A stretch of 64,000 nucleotides of DNA from Pseudobutyrivibrio ruminis HUN009 (GCF_000703005.1 NZ_JNLH01000001.1:1605001-1669000); one strand, 5' to 3'. Counted from the stretch's first letter, positions 1-9,162 are shown. Notes: generated from the sequence alone by a model not told the origin. Translations and numbers: made by a program.

Positions 1-1661
1 AAAAGCTTTCAGATACAGATCCATTAAAATCAGAGCTCCAGGGAATCGCTGGAGATGAAAAGGAAATCGAGGATAGATTCTATCAGGATCTTTCTTTTGG
101 TACAGCCGGACTTCGTGGTAAGGTTGGCGCAGGTACTAATAGAATGAACTTCTTTACTGTTGGTAAGGCTACACAGGGTGTTGCAGATTTTATTGTTTCA
201 AAGGGGAAGGATGCCTGCGAAAAGGGTGTTGTTATCGCACACGACCCACGTCATTTTTCTAAGGAGTTTTCTCAGCTTGCAGCTGGTATTTTTGCAGCAA
301 ATGGAATCAAGGTTTATGTATTCCCAGATCTTAGACCTACACCAGAGCTTGCATTTATGATTAGACGCCTTGGTACAGTTTCAGGTATCAACATTACAGC
401 CAGCCACAACCCTAGAGAATACAATGGTTACAAGGCATATTGGGATGATGGATGCCAGGTTTCATCTGAAATTGCAGATGGCATGACAGAGTGCATCAAT
501 GCTGTAGATATTTGGACAGGTATCAAAAAATCAGACTTTGAGCAGGGTGTTAAGGATGGTAAAATTATCGTTTTAGGCGCTGAATATGACAGAGAGTACC
601 TTGATAAGATTGAATCTTTAGCTATTCACGAAGGCGATGAGCTTGATCTTTCTATTCCTCTTGTTTACACACCACTTAACGGATGCGGTTCAATCCCATT
701 TAGACAGATGCTCAACGACAGAGGTTTCTCAAACTGGACAATCGTTCCAGAGCAGGAGAATCCAGATCCTAACTTTACAACAGTTGGATATCCAAACCCA
801 GAGGATCCAAAGGCATTTAAGCTTTCTGAGGAGTATGGACGCAAGTTTGGAGCAGAGCTTCTTATGGCCACTGATCCAGATTCAGACAGATTTGCAATTG
901 AGATTCGTGACAGTGAGGGCAACTACGTACCTCTTAACGGTAACCAGACAGGATACCTTCTTGTAAATTACGTTCTTGAAGGACACAAGGATGCCGGCAC
1001 ACTTCCAGCAAAGGGAGCAATGGTTAAGTCAATCGTTACATCTACACTTTCTACAATCATGGCAAAGGCTTATGGTGTGGAAATGTTTGAAACACTTACA
1101 GGTTTCAAGAACATTTGTGGAAAGATTCCATATCTTCACGAGAACGGATACAAATATCTCTTTGGATATGAGGAGTCTGTAGGATACGCTATCTGCGAAG
1201 ATATCCGCGACAAAGACGGTATCTCAGCTGGTATGATGGTTGCTGAGGCAGCTGCATACTATCGCAAGCAGGGCAAGACTCTTTGGGATGTTCTTCAGGA
1301 AATCTACGCTAAGTGTGGTTATTTCGCAGAGGATGAACCAAACATCATCCTTGAGGGAATTCCTGGTGCACAGCGCATCCAGCGTATGATGAAGTGGTTC
1401 CGCGAGAACCTTCCTACAGAGGTAGCTGGTGCAAAGGTTGAGAAGGTTATTGATTACATCAATGGATACGAGGACATTCCACCACAGAATGCAATTCGTC
1501 TCTTCCTTGATAATGGTTCATGGTTTGCAATCCGCCCATCAGGTACAGAACCAAAGATTAAGTTCTACTTCTATTCAAATCAGGATAGCAGGGAGAACGC
1601 ACTTAAGGTTAACGGACAGATTAAGGACGAAATCTTCGCTCTTATTAATTCGGTAGAGTAA
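1..1661 (+). CDS. pgcA: Phosphoglucomutase/phosphomannomutase, 5'-truncated by window edge
   Basis: Cytosolic alpha-D-phosphohexomutase that interconverts hexose 1- and 6-phosphates, feeding glycogen, cell-wall and glycolytic pools. The frame is open to the left edge (first whole codon at base 3). The family N-terminal motif FGTAGLRG followed by GTNRMN spans about 93-149, so the ATG at 144 is internal and the true start lies outside the window. In order come the active-site loop TASHNP (about 395-412, phosphoserine), the metal loop DPDSDR (about 873-890), the sugar loop GYEESVGY and the phosphate-binding RPSGTEPKIKFY near the end. The family is usually about 570-580 aa and some 550 are visible. 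Glucose versus mannose preference cannot be told by eye. A terminator follows directly. Confidence 0.93.
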   Translation, partial: KLSDTDPLKSELQGIAGDEKEIEDRFYQDLSFGTAGLRGKVGAGTNRMNFFTVGKATQGVADFIVSKGKDACEKGVVIAHDPRHFSKEFSQLAAGIFAANGIKVYVFPDLRPTPELAFMIRRLGTVSGINITASHNPREYNGYKAYWDDGCQVSSEIADGMTECINAVDIWTGIKKSDFEQGVKDGKIIVLGAEYDREYLDKIESLAIHEGDELDLSIPLVYTPLNGCGSIPFRQMLNDRGFSNWTIVPEQENPDPNFTTVGYPNPEDPKAFKLSEEYGRKFGAELLMATDPDSDRFAIEIRDSEGNYVPLNGNQTGYLLVNYVLEGHKDAGTLPAKGAMVKSIVTSTLSTIMAKAYGVEMFETLTGFKNICGKIPYLHENGYKYLFGYEESVGYAICEDIRDKDGISAGMMVAEAAAYYRKQGKTLWDVLQEIYAKCGYFAEDEPNIILEGIPGAQRIQRMMKWFRENLPTEVAGAKVEKVIDYINGYEDIPPQNAIRLFLDNGSWFAIRPSGTEPKIKFYFYSNQDSRENALKVNGQIKDEIFALINSVE

Positions 1662-1686
1662 TTGCAAGGTTAATATGGATTTATTG

Positions 1687-1719
1687 AAGGAACTTAGCGT
1701 ATGGCTAAGTTCCTTTTTT
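1687..1719 (+). terminator. Rho-independent terminator after the phosphohexomutase
   Basis: The arms AAGGAACTTAGC and GCTAAGTTCCTT form a 12-bp stem with a 5-nt loop, followed by a run of T. It separates the mutase from the ABC transporter genes. Confidence 0.9.
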
Positions 1720-1797
1720 GTTTCGCTAATAAGACACACTTTTATGGTAGCATGGTTATACTACCCACCAAAGGTGCATTTAGGCGGAGGTATTTTC

Positions 1798-2499
1798 ATG
1801 AGTTTTGTAGAGTTTAAGAATGTTGGAAAAATATATAAGACTGGAGAGGTGAAGATAGAGGCTCTCCACGATGTTAATTTTGAAATAGAAGAAGGAGAGT
1901 TCTGCATTATTGTAGGGGCTTCCGGCGCAGGTAAGACTACGATTTTGAATATCCTAGGTGGAATGGATACTCTTACATCGGGAGGAGTTTATCTGGCTGA
2001 TAGGGACGTGTCTGGATATTCACCTAGGGAGCTGACCAGCTACCGCAGATATGATGTAGGTTTTGTTTTTCAGTTCTACAACCTGGTTGGAAATCTTACA
2101 GCAAAGGAAAATGTGGAGCTGGCGGCTCAGATTTGCAATGATCCAATTCCAGCAGAGGAGATTTTGACTCAAGTAGGGCTTGCAGACAGAATGAATAACT
2201 TCCCGGCTCAGCTTTCCGGTGGCGAACAGCAGCGAGTTGCCATAGCAAGAGCCTTGGCAAAGAACCCTAAGCTTTTGCTTTGTGATGAACCAACTGGTGC
2301 GTTGGATGATGCTACAGGTAGAGCAGTTCTAAAGCTTTTGCAGGACACATGCAAAAAGAAGGGCAAAACAGTTGTTGTAATTACTCATAATCATGCTCTT
2401 ACAGGTATGGCAGATAGAGTTATTTCTGTTAAATCAGGCACGGTTGTAGATATTACTTTGAATGAGCATCCTAAGAGTGTGGATGAGATAGTTTACTAG
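1798..2499 (+). CDS. ABC transporter ATP-binding protein (MacB/LolD type)
   Basis: ATPase subunit of an exporter or lipoprotein-release type ABC system, 233 aa. Walker A GASGAGKTT (about residue 41), signature LSGGEQQRVAIARAL, Walker B LLLCDEPTGALD and the switch His in VVVITHN are all present. The frame is open upstream to 1675, but the ATG at 1798 has a good GGCGGAGG site a few bases before it and starts the family-typical MSFVEFKNVGKIYK, so I use it. The permease gene follows 26 bp later as an obvious partner. A GGTAG-N10-CTACC inverted repeat (1746-1765) overlapping a TATACT -10-like hexamer lies upstream and could be an operator (weak). Confidence 0.9.
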   Translation: MSFVEFKNVGKIYKTGEVKIEALHDVNFEIEEGEFCIIVGASGAGKTTILNILGGMDTLTSGGVYLADRDVSGYSPRELTSYRRYDVGFVFQFYNLVGNLTAKENVELAAQICNDPIPAEEILTQVGLADRMNNFPAQLSGGEQQRVAIARALAKNPKLLLCDEPTGALDDATGRAVLKLLQDTCKKKGKTVVVITHNHALTGMADRVISVKSGTVVDITLNEHPKSVDEIVY

Positions 2500-2525
2500 T
2501 GGTTATTTTGTTTTGGAGAAGATAA

Positions 2526-5348
2526 ATGCTAGCAAAATCAAGTTTTAGAGAAATAAAAGAGACTATAGGTCGATATATCGCTCTTGTTCTTATCATCGCC
2601 CTTGGTGTTGGATTCTTTTCAGGACTTAAGGTGACGGACCCTGCTATGCGTCAGGCTATGCAGCAATACTTTAAGGATACTAGTTTTTATGATTATAGAT
2701 TGATTTCAACATTGGGATTTGAAGAGGAAGATGTAGAGTATGTGGCAGAGAATGTCAGTGCAAGGGCTGTAGAAGGCTCTATTTCCTTTGATGTTTTGGC
2801 AGATTATGCAGATTCATCTCATGCTATAAAAGCTATTAGCATTCCAACTAACGTAAATACCATAGTATTGGAGTCAGGTAGACTACCAGAAAATGATGAT
2901 GAGTGTCTTGTGGATTCATATTTGTTTGATGAATCTACTATCGGAAATACCATAAAAATATCTAGCAATAATGAAAAAGAGGATATAGAAAACTTTAAAT
3001 ACAGCCAGTACACAATTGTCGGTACAGTAAAATCACCACTATATATTCAGTATGAACGTGGTAGCACAACCCTTGGAAGTGGTGTGCTAGACGGTTATAT
3101 TTACATTAATAAAGGTGGATTTGATGTAGAGTATTACACCGACATTTATGTGAAGCTTGATAGTGATTTAGAAATCTATTCAGATGAATATAAGGATCTT
3201 ATTGACGGAAAAGAGGATGAGGTTCAGACGGCTCTTGATGAGGCTGCAAATAATAGATACGACCGAATAATAGCAGATGCTTATGATGAATTGAATGATG
3301 CTAAGGAAGAGTTTGAAACCAGCAAAGAGGATGGGGCAACAGAATTGGCTGATGCCAAAGAAGAGCTTGATAGTGCAAAGAAGCAATTAGATTCGGCAAA
3401 AGCACAGATTGAAGAATATGAGGCTCAGGAAAGTCAGCTGAAATCTACGCTTGATTTACTTTTGCTGGACCCAACTCAACAGGATGCGGCAGGAGAGCTT
3501 AGCGTACAGCTTTATACACTTCAGGTAGGACTTGAGACAGCAAAAACTGAGTATTCAAATGGTCTTGCAGAATATAATGATGGACTTGCTGAATATGAGG
3601 AAGGCCTGGAGGAATACAATACAAAGATTGCAGATGCAGAGGCAGAAATAGCAGATGCAGAAGCTGAAATAGAAGATATAGAGGAAGCTAATACATATCT
3701 TTTGATGCGAGACAGCAATGTGGGATATGTTTGCTTTGAAAGTGATTCCACAATTGTAGGAGCCATAGCTAACGTATTTCCGGTTTTCTTCTTCCTAGTT
3801 GCAGCCCTTGTATTCATGACCACCATGAATCGAATGGTTGAGGATCAGCGAACACAAATTGGTGTACTAAAGGCGCTGGGATATAGCAATGGAAGTATCA
3901 TGGGCAAGTTTGTATTCTATTCAGGCTCAGCTGCATTTATAGGTACTGCTTTGGGCTTCGTGGTTGGAACAATTGCCTTTCCAAAAGCTATTTGGTTTGC
4001 TTATAAGATGATGTACAATACATCAGAGCTAATATATTACTTTAGCCCAACAATGCTTTTAATCAGCTTTGTTGTAGCTTTCATATGTTCTGTTGGTGTT
4101 ACATTTATTTCCTGTAGATACGAAATGGGAGAGATGGCTGCATCCCTTATGCGTCCAAAGGCTCCAAAGGCCGGCAAGCGCATTTTCTTAGAATATATAC
4201 CATGGTTCTGGAACAGGCTTAAATTCTTAAAGAAGGTTAGCCTTCGAAATATTTTCCGCTACAAAGGCAGACTGTTCATGATGGTACTTGGCATCGGTGG
4301 CTGTACAGCCCTTCTTGTGGCAGGATTTGGAATTTATGATTCTATTGCAGATATTGCCGTAAATCAGTTTACAAATATATCTAAGTACGATATGGATATC
4401 ACCCTAAAAGACGGTGCTAAAGATACAGTTGCTCCTCTTGAAAATATGGGATATACGGTAGATGATTATTTACTTTATTATCACACTTCGGTAGATTTGA
4501 AGGCTGAAAAGCACACTAAGAATGTTTATTTAAATGTATATGATAATGATGCAAATATTGATTACTTCTACGATATGCATAATGGTGCGGAGCATATCGT
4601 ATTTGCGGATTTAAAAGACGATGAAATCATTGTTAATAAGGGCTTAAGTGAGCGATATGGAATTAAAATCGGTGATAAGGTAACCATATCATCTGATTCA
4701 ATGAATGCTACTACTTTCACAGTGGCTGCCATAAATGAAAACTTCATCTATAACTACGTATACCTAACAAAAAGTGGATATGAAGCAAGTATTGGCGCGC
4801 TTCCAGATAAGAAGAACGTATACTTGAACATCAAAGATGGGGAGGATGCCCACTCAGTCGGTGCGGAGCTTATGAACAACAAGAGCATTTCTGTGGTTTC
4901 AGCTACCATTGATACTTTGGATAGAGTAGACAGCATGATGAAGAGCTTGAATATCATAGTTTATCTTGTAATAGGAAGTGCGATGGCTCTTGCAGCAGTG
5001 GTTGTTTACAATCTGACCAACATCAACATTGCTGAGCGAGTAAGAGAGATTGCTACAGTAAAGGTACTTGGATTCTATAAGGAAGAAACAAGCGCGTATG
5101 TATTCAGAGAAAATATTCTACTAGCCATCATGGGAGCAGCAGTAGGGCTGGTGCTGGGCAAGTTTTTACATGCTTTTGTTATGAGCGAGATAGTGGTAGA
5201 TTTGATTACATTTGATGTTAGAGTCACTGCTCTTAGCTATGCATTGGCCTTTGTATTAACCGTATTATTTACATTTATTATTAATCTTTTGATGGGCAAA
5301 AAGCTTGATGAAATCAGCATGACAGAATCTCTGAAAGCAGTAGAGTAA
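2526..5348 (+). CDS. FtsX-like ABC transporter permease with extracellular coiled coil
   Basis: Membrane partner of the preceding ATPase, 940 aa. There is one N-terminal membrane segment (about residues 16-36), then a large extracellular region. A first three-helix FtsX block lies at about 420-530, a second extracellular domain follows, and a second FtsX block closes the protein at about 815-930. This is the layout of MacB/BceB-like two-FtsX permeases. The first extracellular region holds a long charged heptad-rich stretch at about 235-390 (for example YNDGLAEYEEGLEEYNTKI) that should form a coiled-coil hairpin. Such permeases work in efflux, lipoprotein handling or regulation of cell-wall hydrolases. 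The substrate cannot be told. Confidence 0.88.
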   Translation: MLAKSSFREIKETIGRYIALVLIIALGVGFFSGLKVTDPAMRQAMQQYFKDTSFYDYRLISTLGFEEEDVEYVAENVSARAVEGSISFDVLADYADSSHAIKAISIPTNVNTIVLESGRLPENDDECLVDSYLFDESTIGNTIKISSNNEKEDIENFKYSQYTIVGTVKSPLYIQYERGSTTLGSGVLDGYIYINKGGFDVEYYTDIYVKLDSDLEIYSDEYKDLIDGKEDEVQTALDEAANNRYDRIIADAYDELNDAKEEFETSKEDGATELADAKEELDSAKKQLDSAKAQIEEYEAQESQLKSTLDLLLLDPTQQDAAGELSVQLYTLQVGLETAKTEYSNGLAEYNDGLAEYEEGLEEYNTKIADAEAEIADAEAEIEDIEEANTYLLMRDSNVGYVCFESDSTIVGAIANVFPVFFFLVAALVFMTTMNRMVEDQRTQIGVLKALGYSNGSIMGKFVFYSGSAAFIGTALGFVVGTIAFPKAIWFAYKMMYNTSELIYYFSPTMLLISFVVAFICSVGVTFISCRYEMGEMAASLMRPKAPKAGKRIFLEYIPWFWNRLKFLKKVSLRNIFRYKGRLFMMVLGIGGCTALLVAGFGIYDSIADIAVNQFTNISKYDMDITLKDGAKDTVAPLENMGYTVDDYLLYYHTSVDLKAEKHTKNVYLNVYDNDANIDYFYDMHNGAEHIVFADLKDDEIIVNKGLSERYGIKIGDKVTISSDSMNATTFTVAAINENFIYNYVYLTKSGYEASIGALPDKKNVYLNIKDGEDAHSVGAELMNNKSISVVSATIDTLDRVDSMMKSLNIIVYLVIGSAMALAAVVVYNLTNINIAERVREIATVKVLGFYKEETSAYVFRENILLAIMGAAVGLVLGKFLHAFVMSEIVVDLITFDVRVTALSYALAFVLTVLFTFIINLLMGKKLDEISMTESLKAVE

Positions 5349-5395
5349 TTTACAGAAATTACTAGCATTTAATGCTTTACTGTGCTACAGTATGT

Positions 5396-5425
5396 GTAAC
5401 TGTTTGGGACTAGCCCAAAAGTTAA
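5396..5425 (+). other. Stem-loop upstream of thrC
   Basis: TAACTGTTTGGG and CCCAAAAGTTA pair with one bulged base around the loop ACTAG. No T-run follows, so it is not a standard terminator. It may be an mRNA end-protecting hairpin after the ABC operon or a leader hairpin of thrC. I see no T-box or other riboswitch motif in this short gap. Confidence 0.45.
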
Positions 5426-5453
5426 ACAAAAATATAGTTAGAGAGGAATAATC

Positions 5454-6944
5454 ATGGGAATCAATTACGTTAGCACAAGAGATGCATCAAAGCAGCAGAT
5501 TACAGCTTCACAGGCTATTTTAAAGGGGTTGGCTGATGATGGAGGCTTATATGTACCTACATCCATTCCAGCTCTAGATGTTTCACTTGAGAAGCTTTCT
5601 GAAATGACATATCAGGAGGTTGCTTATGAAGTGTTAAAGCTTTTCCTTACAGACTTTACAGAGGATGAGCTTAAGCATTGTATAAATAGCGCTTATGATA
5701 GCAAGTTTGACACAGAGGAAATTGCACCACTTGTTTATGCTGATGGAGCATATTATTTGGAGCTCTTCCATGGTTCAACAATTGCATTTAAGGATATGGC
5801 ACTTTCGATTTTGCCACATCTTATGATTACTTCCGCTCGTAAAAATAATATCAAGAACGATATCGTAATTCTTACAGCTACATCTGGTGATACAGGAAAG
5901 GCTGCTCTTGCTGGCTTCGCAGATGTAGAGGGCACTAGAATCGTTGTATTCTATCCAAAGAATGGTGTATCAGCAATACAGGAGCGCCAGATGGTTACTC
6001 AGAAGGGGGCTAACACTCATGTTGTTGGTATCAAGGGTAACTTCGACCAGGCTCAGACTGGTGTTAAGCAGATGTTCAACGACAAAGCTCTTGAAAAGGA
6101 ACTTGATGCAGCAGGCTTCCAGTTCTCATCTGCAAACTCAATCAACATTGGACGATTAGTTCCACAGATTGCTTACTATGTATACGCTTACGCAAAGCTT
6201 CTTTCGGAGGAGAAGATTCAGTCAGGAGAGGCAATCAACGTAGTTGTTCCTACTGGTAACTTTGGAAATATCCTTGCAGCATACTATGCAAAGAACATGG
6301 GACTTCCTATTGATAAGCTTGTTTGTGCATCAAACGAAAACAAGGTCCTTTATGATTTCTTTACTACAGGAGAATACGACAAAAACAGAGAGTTCATCCT
6401 TACAAACTCTCCATCAATGGATATCCTTATCTCAAGCAATCTTGAGAGACTAATTTATCACATTGCTGGTGATGATGCTAAAAAGAATTCAGAGCTTATG
6501 GAGTCTCTTAAAACAACTGGTAAATACGAAATAACTTCAGATATGAAGGCTAAGCTTGAAAGCTTCTATGGAAATTACGCTTCAGAAGAAGAGACAGGTG
6601 AGACCATCAAGAATCTCTATGATAAGACAGGCTACATCATTGACACACACACTGGCGTTGCATCTTGTGTATATAACAAATTCAAGGCTGACACTCAGGA
6701 TGACAAGGTAACAGTCATTGCATCAACAGCCAGCCCATTTAAGTTCACACGTGCTGTCATGGGAGCAATCGACTCAGCCTACGAAAGCGAAGAAGACTTC
6801 GTACTCGTAGACAAGCTCTCAGAACTCGGCAAAGTCGCCGTACCTAACGCCATCGAAGAAATCCGCTCCGCAGAAGTACGTCACGACACCGTCGTAGAAG
6901 TCGCCGACATGTGCGCCGAAGTCAAACGCTTCCTGGGTATCTAA
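5454..6944 (+). CDS. thrC: Threonine synthase
   Basis: PLP enzyme making L-threonine from O-phosphohomoserine in the cytosol, 496 aa, the long (E. coli/yeast-like) class. The PLP lysine is in GSTIAFKDMA (K113). The substrate/PLP-phosphate motif SGDTGKAAL and the glycine-rich VPTGNFGNILAAYYA follow. The start has AGAGAGGAAT upstream. It stands alone, without homoserine genes. The last 58 codons (6768-6941) differ sharply from the rest: I count 33 C-ending and only 3 T-ending codons, whereas earlier codons favour T and A. The stop codon lies inside one arm of a 23-bp inverted repeat. Confidence 0.95.
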   Translation: MGINYVSTRDASKQQITASQAILKGLADDGGLYVPTSIPALDVSLEKLSEMTYQEVAYEVLKLFLTDFTEDELKHCINSAYDSKFDTEEIAPLVYADGAYYLELFHGSTIAFKDMALSILPHLMITSARKNNIKNDIVILTATSGDTGKAALAGFADVEGTRIVVFYPKNGVSAIQERQMVTQKGANTHVVGIKGNFDQAQTGVKQMFNDKALEKELDAAGFQFSSANSINIGRLVPQIAYYVYAYAKLLSEEKIQSGEAINVVVPTGNFGNILAAYYAKNMGLPIDKLVCASNENKVLYDFFTTGEYDKNREFILTNSPSMDILISSNLERLIYHIAGDDAKKNSELMESLKTTGKYEITSDMKAKLESFYGNYASEEETGETIKNLYDKTGYIIDTHTGVASCVYNKFKADTQDDKVTVIASTASPFKFTRAVMGAIDSAYESEEDFVLVDKLSELGKVAVPNAIEEIRSAEVRHDTVVEVADMCAEVKRFLGI

Positions 6945-6977
6945 CATGACGGACACACCGTAGTTTTACATGCTCCC

Positions 6978-7059
6978 GCAGGGCACCCCTCGTACTCGAG
7001 CATGGGCCCCCACCCGCCGGCGTGGGATCCCTCCCATGCTCGGCACGATACTTCCCTGC
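6978..7059. repeat. GC-rich long imperfect hairpin
   Basis: Nested arms read GCAGGG...TCGT...CGAGCATGGG...CCCAC, loop, then GTGGG...CCCATGCTCG...ACGA...CCCTGC. The tract is far richer in G+C than its surroundings. It has no T-run and cannot be a standard terminator. It lies just after thrC inside the inverted-repeat pair. Confidence 0.75.
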
Positions 7060-7106
7060 TCGCGCTTGCCAAGATTATGATGTGTCCTTATTTTATGCAT
7101 AAAATT

Positions 7107-7140
7107 AGCCAACCCACTTTTTTGTAGGTTGGCTTTTATT
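7107..7140 (+). terminator. Rho-independent terminator downstream of thrC
   Basis: AGCCAACC and GGTTGGCT form a stem with a 12-nt T-rich loop, followed by TTTATT. It lies about 160 bp beyond the thrC stop. Confidence 0.8.
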
Positions 7141-7150
7141 CTATGATTCA

Positions 7151-7246
7151 GTGAGCTGGTAGGTATAAAGCTCTGAGTGTTGCCGCAGGAGACGTGTTAG
7201 TCGACGAAGGCAATATCTCAGGCTTGAGACCGTAACCAGCGGGCTA
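7151..7246 (+). repeat. Structured intergenic element, copy 1 (type B distal domain)
   Basis: Starts GTGAGCTGGTAGG and ends ACCAGCGGGCTA. Fold: P1 GCTGGT/ACCAGC (7155-7160/7235-7240), an asymmetric internal loop, P2a AAGC/GCTT, a bulged T, P2b CTGAG/CTCAG, one bulged base, P3 TGTTGCC/GGCAATA (with a G-U pair), then a terminal region GCAGGAGACGTGTTAGTCG. Three more copies share the scaffold. This one is the exception in position: it lies after the thrC terminator in a convergent gap. Confidence 0.85.
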
Positions 7247-7262
7247 CGGTGTGTCCGTCAGG

Positions 7263-8144
7263 TTAGAAGCATATGATAAGGTGTATGGTTCCAAATGGGT
7301 AGGCGACCGGGAAGTCTACGCATTTGTTGGCTCCATAGAGGACACCGTCGGCGGTGATTTCTGGTGGAGCAAGTGATATGTCTTTTGATAAGGTGTTGGA
7401 AATATTTACTATGAAGAGTCCATTGTGGAGGTTGAGGAAGTCCTCAAGGGCTGCAACAACGTACTCATCGAAGTCTCCAAAGTCTTCTTTTGCGTAGCGG
7501 GAAGCAAATGCAATGGCTGTTTCCCTGTCGCAATCAATATGTGTAAGAAATTCTCTGTCGCTGGATATTCTCTGTGAAACACCAAATGTGACAGGAAATT
7601 CATCAAGTACCATAGGAGTGAGAGGAGAAAAGTCCTCTCCAACAAATCTAATTAAGCTGTTGAACATCAGCTCCAAATACATAACGTTTTCTTCACTTAC
7701 AGGCATTTCTGCAAGGACAAAGAAATTGGAAATGATTGCATGGACAGCTTCTTCATTTTCAACATCTAGACTTAAATCATATATTTCAGTTTCATTTTTA
7801 TAATCGAAAAGAATACGCTCTAACTCTTCGTAAGAAAAAATTCCATCTTCTACAAGATTTTGACCAAGTAAAATAAAATCAGGAGTCTGTCTTGTAAGTA
7901 AATCGTTTACCTGATCATCTGTAAGATACCCTCTTTCAACAGCTATTTCTCCAAAACGTTTGTCCTCACGTGTCTGAACATATAAGCATTCATCCACTTC
8001 TTTAGCAGTCATGAAACCTTCGTGAATGGCAATTGTGCCAAGCTTAATATGTGTTTGCGAAAGACGAGACATTGCATTGAAAAGCTGTTCTTGATTTACA
8101 ATTCCTTTTTGAAGCAAATAATTCCCCAAGAATTGTGTATACAT
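7263..8144 (-). CDS. CheX-like chemotaxis protein with MshEN-like N-terminal region
   Basis: Probable signalling protein of 293 aa. Residues about 1-95 hold two repeats of a short helical pattern (LLQKGIVNQEQLFNAM..., ERGYLTDDQVNDLLTRQ), resembling the N-terminal MshEN/GspE-N fold, which in some proteins binds c-di-GMP. The C-terminal half resembles CheC/CheX phosphatases; DFLNLHNG near residue 250 fits a [D/E]xxNxxxG pattern with Asp in place of the usual Glu. It follows a CheY-like gene with only 3 bp between, so it may dephosphorylate that regulator. The family call is by eye. Confidence 0.65.
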   Translation of the reverse strand: MYTQFLGNYLLQKGIVNQEQLFNAMSRLSQTHIKLGTIAIHEGFMTAKEVDECLYVQTREDKRFGEIAVERGYLTDDQVNDLLTRQTPDFILLGQNLVEDGIFSYEELERILFDYKNETEIYDLSLDVENEEAVHAIISNFFVLAEMPVSEENVMYLELMFNSLIRFVGEDFSPLTPMVLDEFPVTFGVSQRISSDREFLTHIDCDRETAIAFASRYAKEDFGDFDEYVVAALEDFLNLHNGLFIVNISNTLSKDISLAPPEITADGVLYGANKCVDFPVAYPFGTIHLIICF

Positions 8145-8147
8145 AGA

Positions 8148-8528
8148 TTATTTTCCTCCAAGTCGAAGCTCGATTATTTCTTGAATTTGATTGTTCTCGA
8201 AAGGCTTCTGAATAAAGTCCTTTGCGCCGAGCTGAATTGCTTTTTTGAGTTGATCCTGAGTACCAACTGAAGAAACAATGATAATGATTGCATCATTGTC
8301 GAATTCTCTGATTTCAGATAGAGCAGTAGTGCCGTCTTTCTCTGGCATTACAATGTCCATAAAAACTAAATCAGGTTTTTCTGATTTGTACAAGTTTACA
8401 GCCTCTGCTCCGTTTTTTCCCTCAATAAAAGTAGCACCTGTGCTTACTTCTTTAACTGCATCCATGAGTTGTTTTCTAGCAAGGACTGAATCATCGCATA
8501 TTAAAATCTTTTTGCCTGTAATATCCAT
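8148..8528 (-). CDS. CheY-like single-domain response regulator
   Basis: Stand-alone receiver domain of 126 aa. The acidic pair D12/D13, the phosphoacceptor D58 (FMDIVMPEKDG), the switch Ser in VSSVG and the conserved Lys of the QKPF motif are present. There is no output domain. The frame runs further upstream, but the ATG at 8528 has an AGGAGGG site ten bases before it and gives the usual domain start. It is first in a two-gene operon with the CheX-like gene. Partner kinase and target are not in the window. Confidence 0.88.
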   Translation of the reverse strand: MDITGKKILICDDSVLARKQLMDAVKEVSTGATFIEGKNGAEAVNLYKSEKPDLVFMDIVMPEKDGTTALSEIREFDNDAIIIIVSSVGTQDQLKKAIQLGAKDFIQKPFENNQIQEIIELRLGGK

Positions 8529-8728
8529 ATGTCTTATCCCTCCTGCACAGTATAGAATAATAATACAATAAGAATAGGTTTTATTCAAATGGATTTATCT
8601 GATATTTTTGTTAACTTTAAAGGAATTGAGGGAAAATTTCTGGAGCAAATAAATGGTCTGTTTTTATAGAAAAGAGAATAAATAATCTATATAATTATAA
8701 GCGAGAATAATTTATTGGAGGATTAAAA

Positions 8729-9079
8729 ATGGATTTAGGTTTTATGAAAATATTTGATGTTGTAATAGGGGTATTGGGAGTATACCTGGTATTTGTTAGT
8801 ATCAAAAGCCTTAAGGCTGGAATCGTTGATCCTATGATGATTACAACAGAGGAGCTTGCAAAGTGTTCTGATATCAAAGGGCTTTCAAAGTATTTGATGC
8901 CAAAGTCAGCTATTTTTGGAGCACTTTGTATTGTGTTTGGAATTCAGGGATTGCTTAATGACACTGGTTATGTAAAGTTCCCTCATGCAGTAAATGTAGG
9001 ATTTCTTATTGCTTTTGTTGTAGTGTGGTGTGTTTTCTCATACTTTATCCGTAAAGCAAAGAAGACATATATTCATTAA
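8729..9079 (+). CDS. Small membrane protein, unknown function
   Basis: 116 aa with about three hydrophobic segments (residues about 4-24, 60-78 and 88-107) and a basic C-terminus (RKAKKTYIH). A clear TTGGAGGA site precedes the ATG, and a TATAAT hexamer lies at 8690-8695. I do not recognise a family beyond a general Lachnospiraceae membrane-protein look. It is followed 83 bp later by a two-component pair, but no functional link can be read from the sequence. Confidence 0.7.
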   Translation: MDLGFMKIFDVVIGVLGVYLVFVSIKSLKAGIVDPMMITTEELAKCSDIKGLSKYLMPKSAIFGALCIVFGIQGLLNDTGYVKFPHAVNVGFLIAFVVVWCVFSYFIRKAKKTYIH

Positions 9080-9162
9080 AAAATTCTAATACCGTCACTT
9101 AGAATTCACATTTAGGGGGGATTATATAATAATCTAAGCTGGGTTAGCTATAGGAGGTCAGT

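Larger units (their letters stand above)
6941..7266. repeat. 23-bp near-perfect inverted repeat bounding the thrC/cheX gap
   Basis: The arms at 6941-6963 and 7244-7266 are reverse complements with one mismatch; the inner 17 bp (TGACGGACACACCGTAG at 6947-6963) match perfectly. Each arm contains the stop codon of its flanking gene (thrC on +, the CheX-like gene on -). The 280 bp between them hold a GC-rich hairpin, a terminator and structured element copy 1, and no plausible gene. It could be an inserted non-autonomous element, or a long-range stem joining the 3' ends of convergent transcripts. Confidence 0.85.

Noticed and set aside
1675..1797. N-terminal extension of the ABC ATPase frame
   Set aside because: It runs back over the end of the terminator, has no ribosome site, and the family start matches the ATG at 1798.
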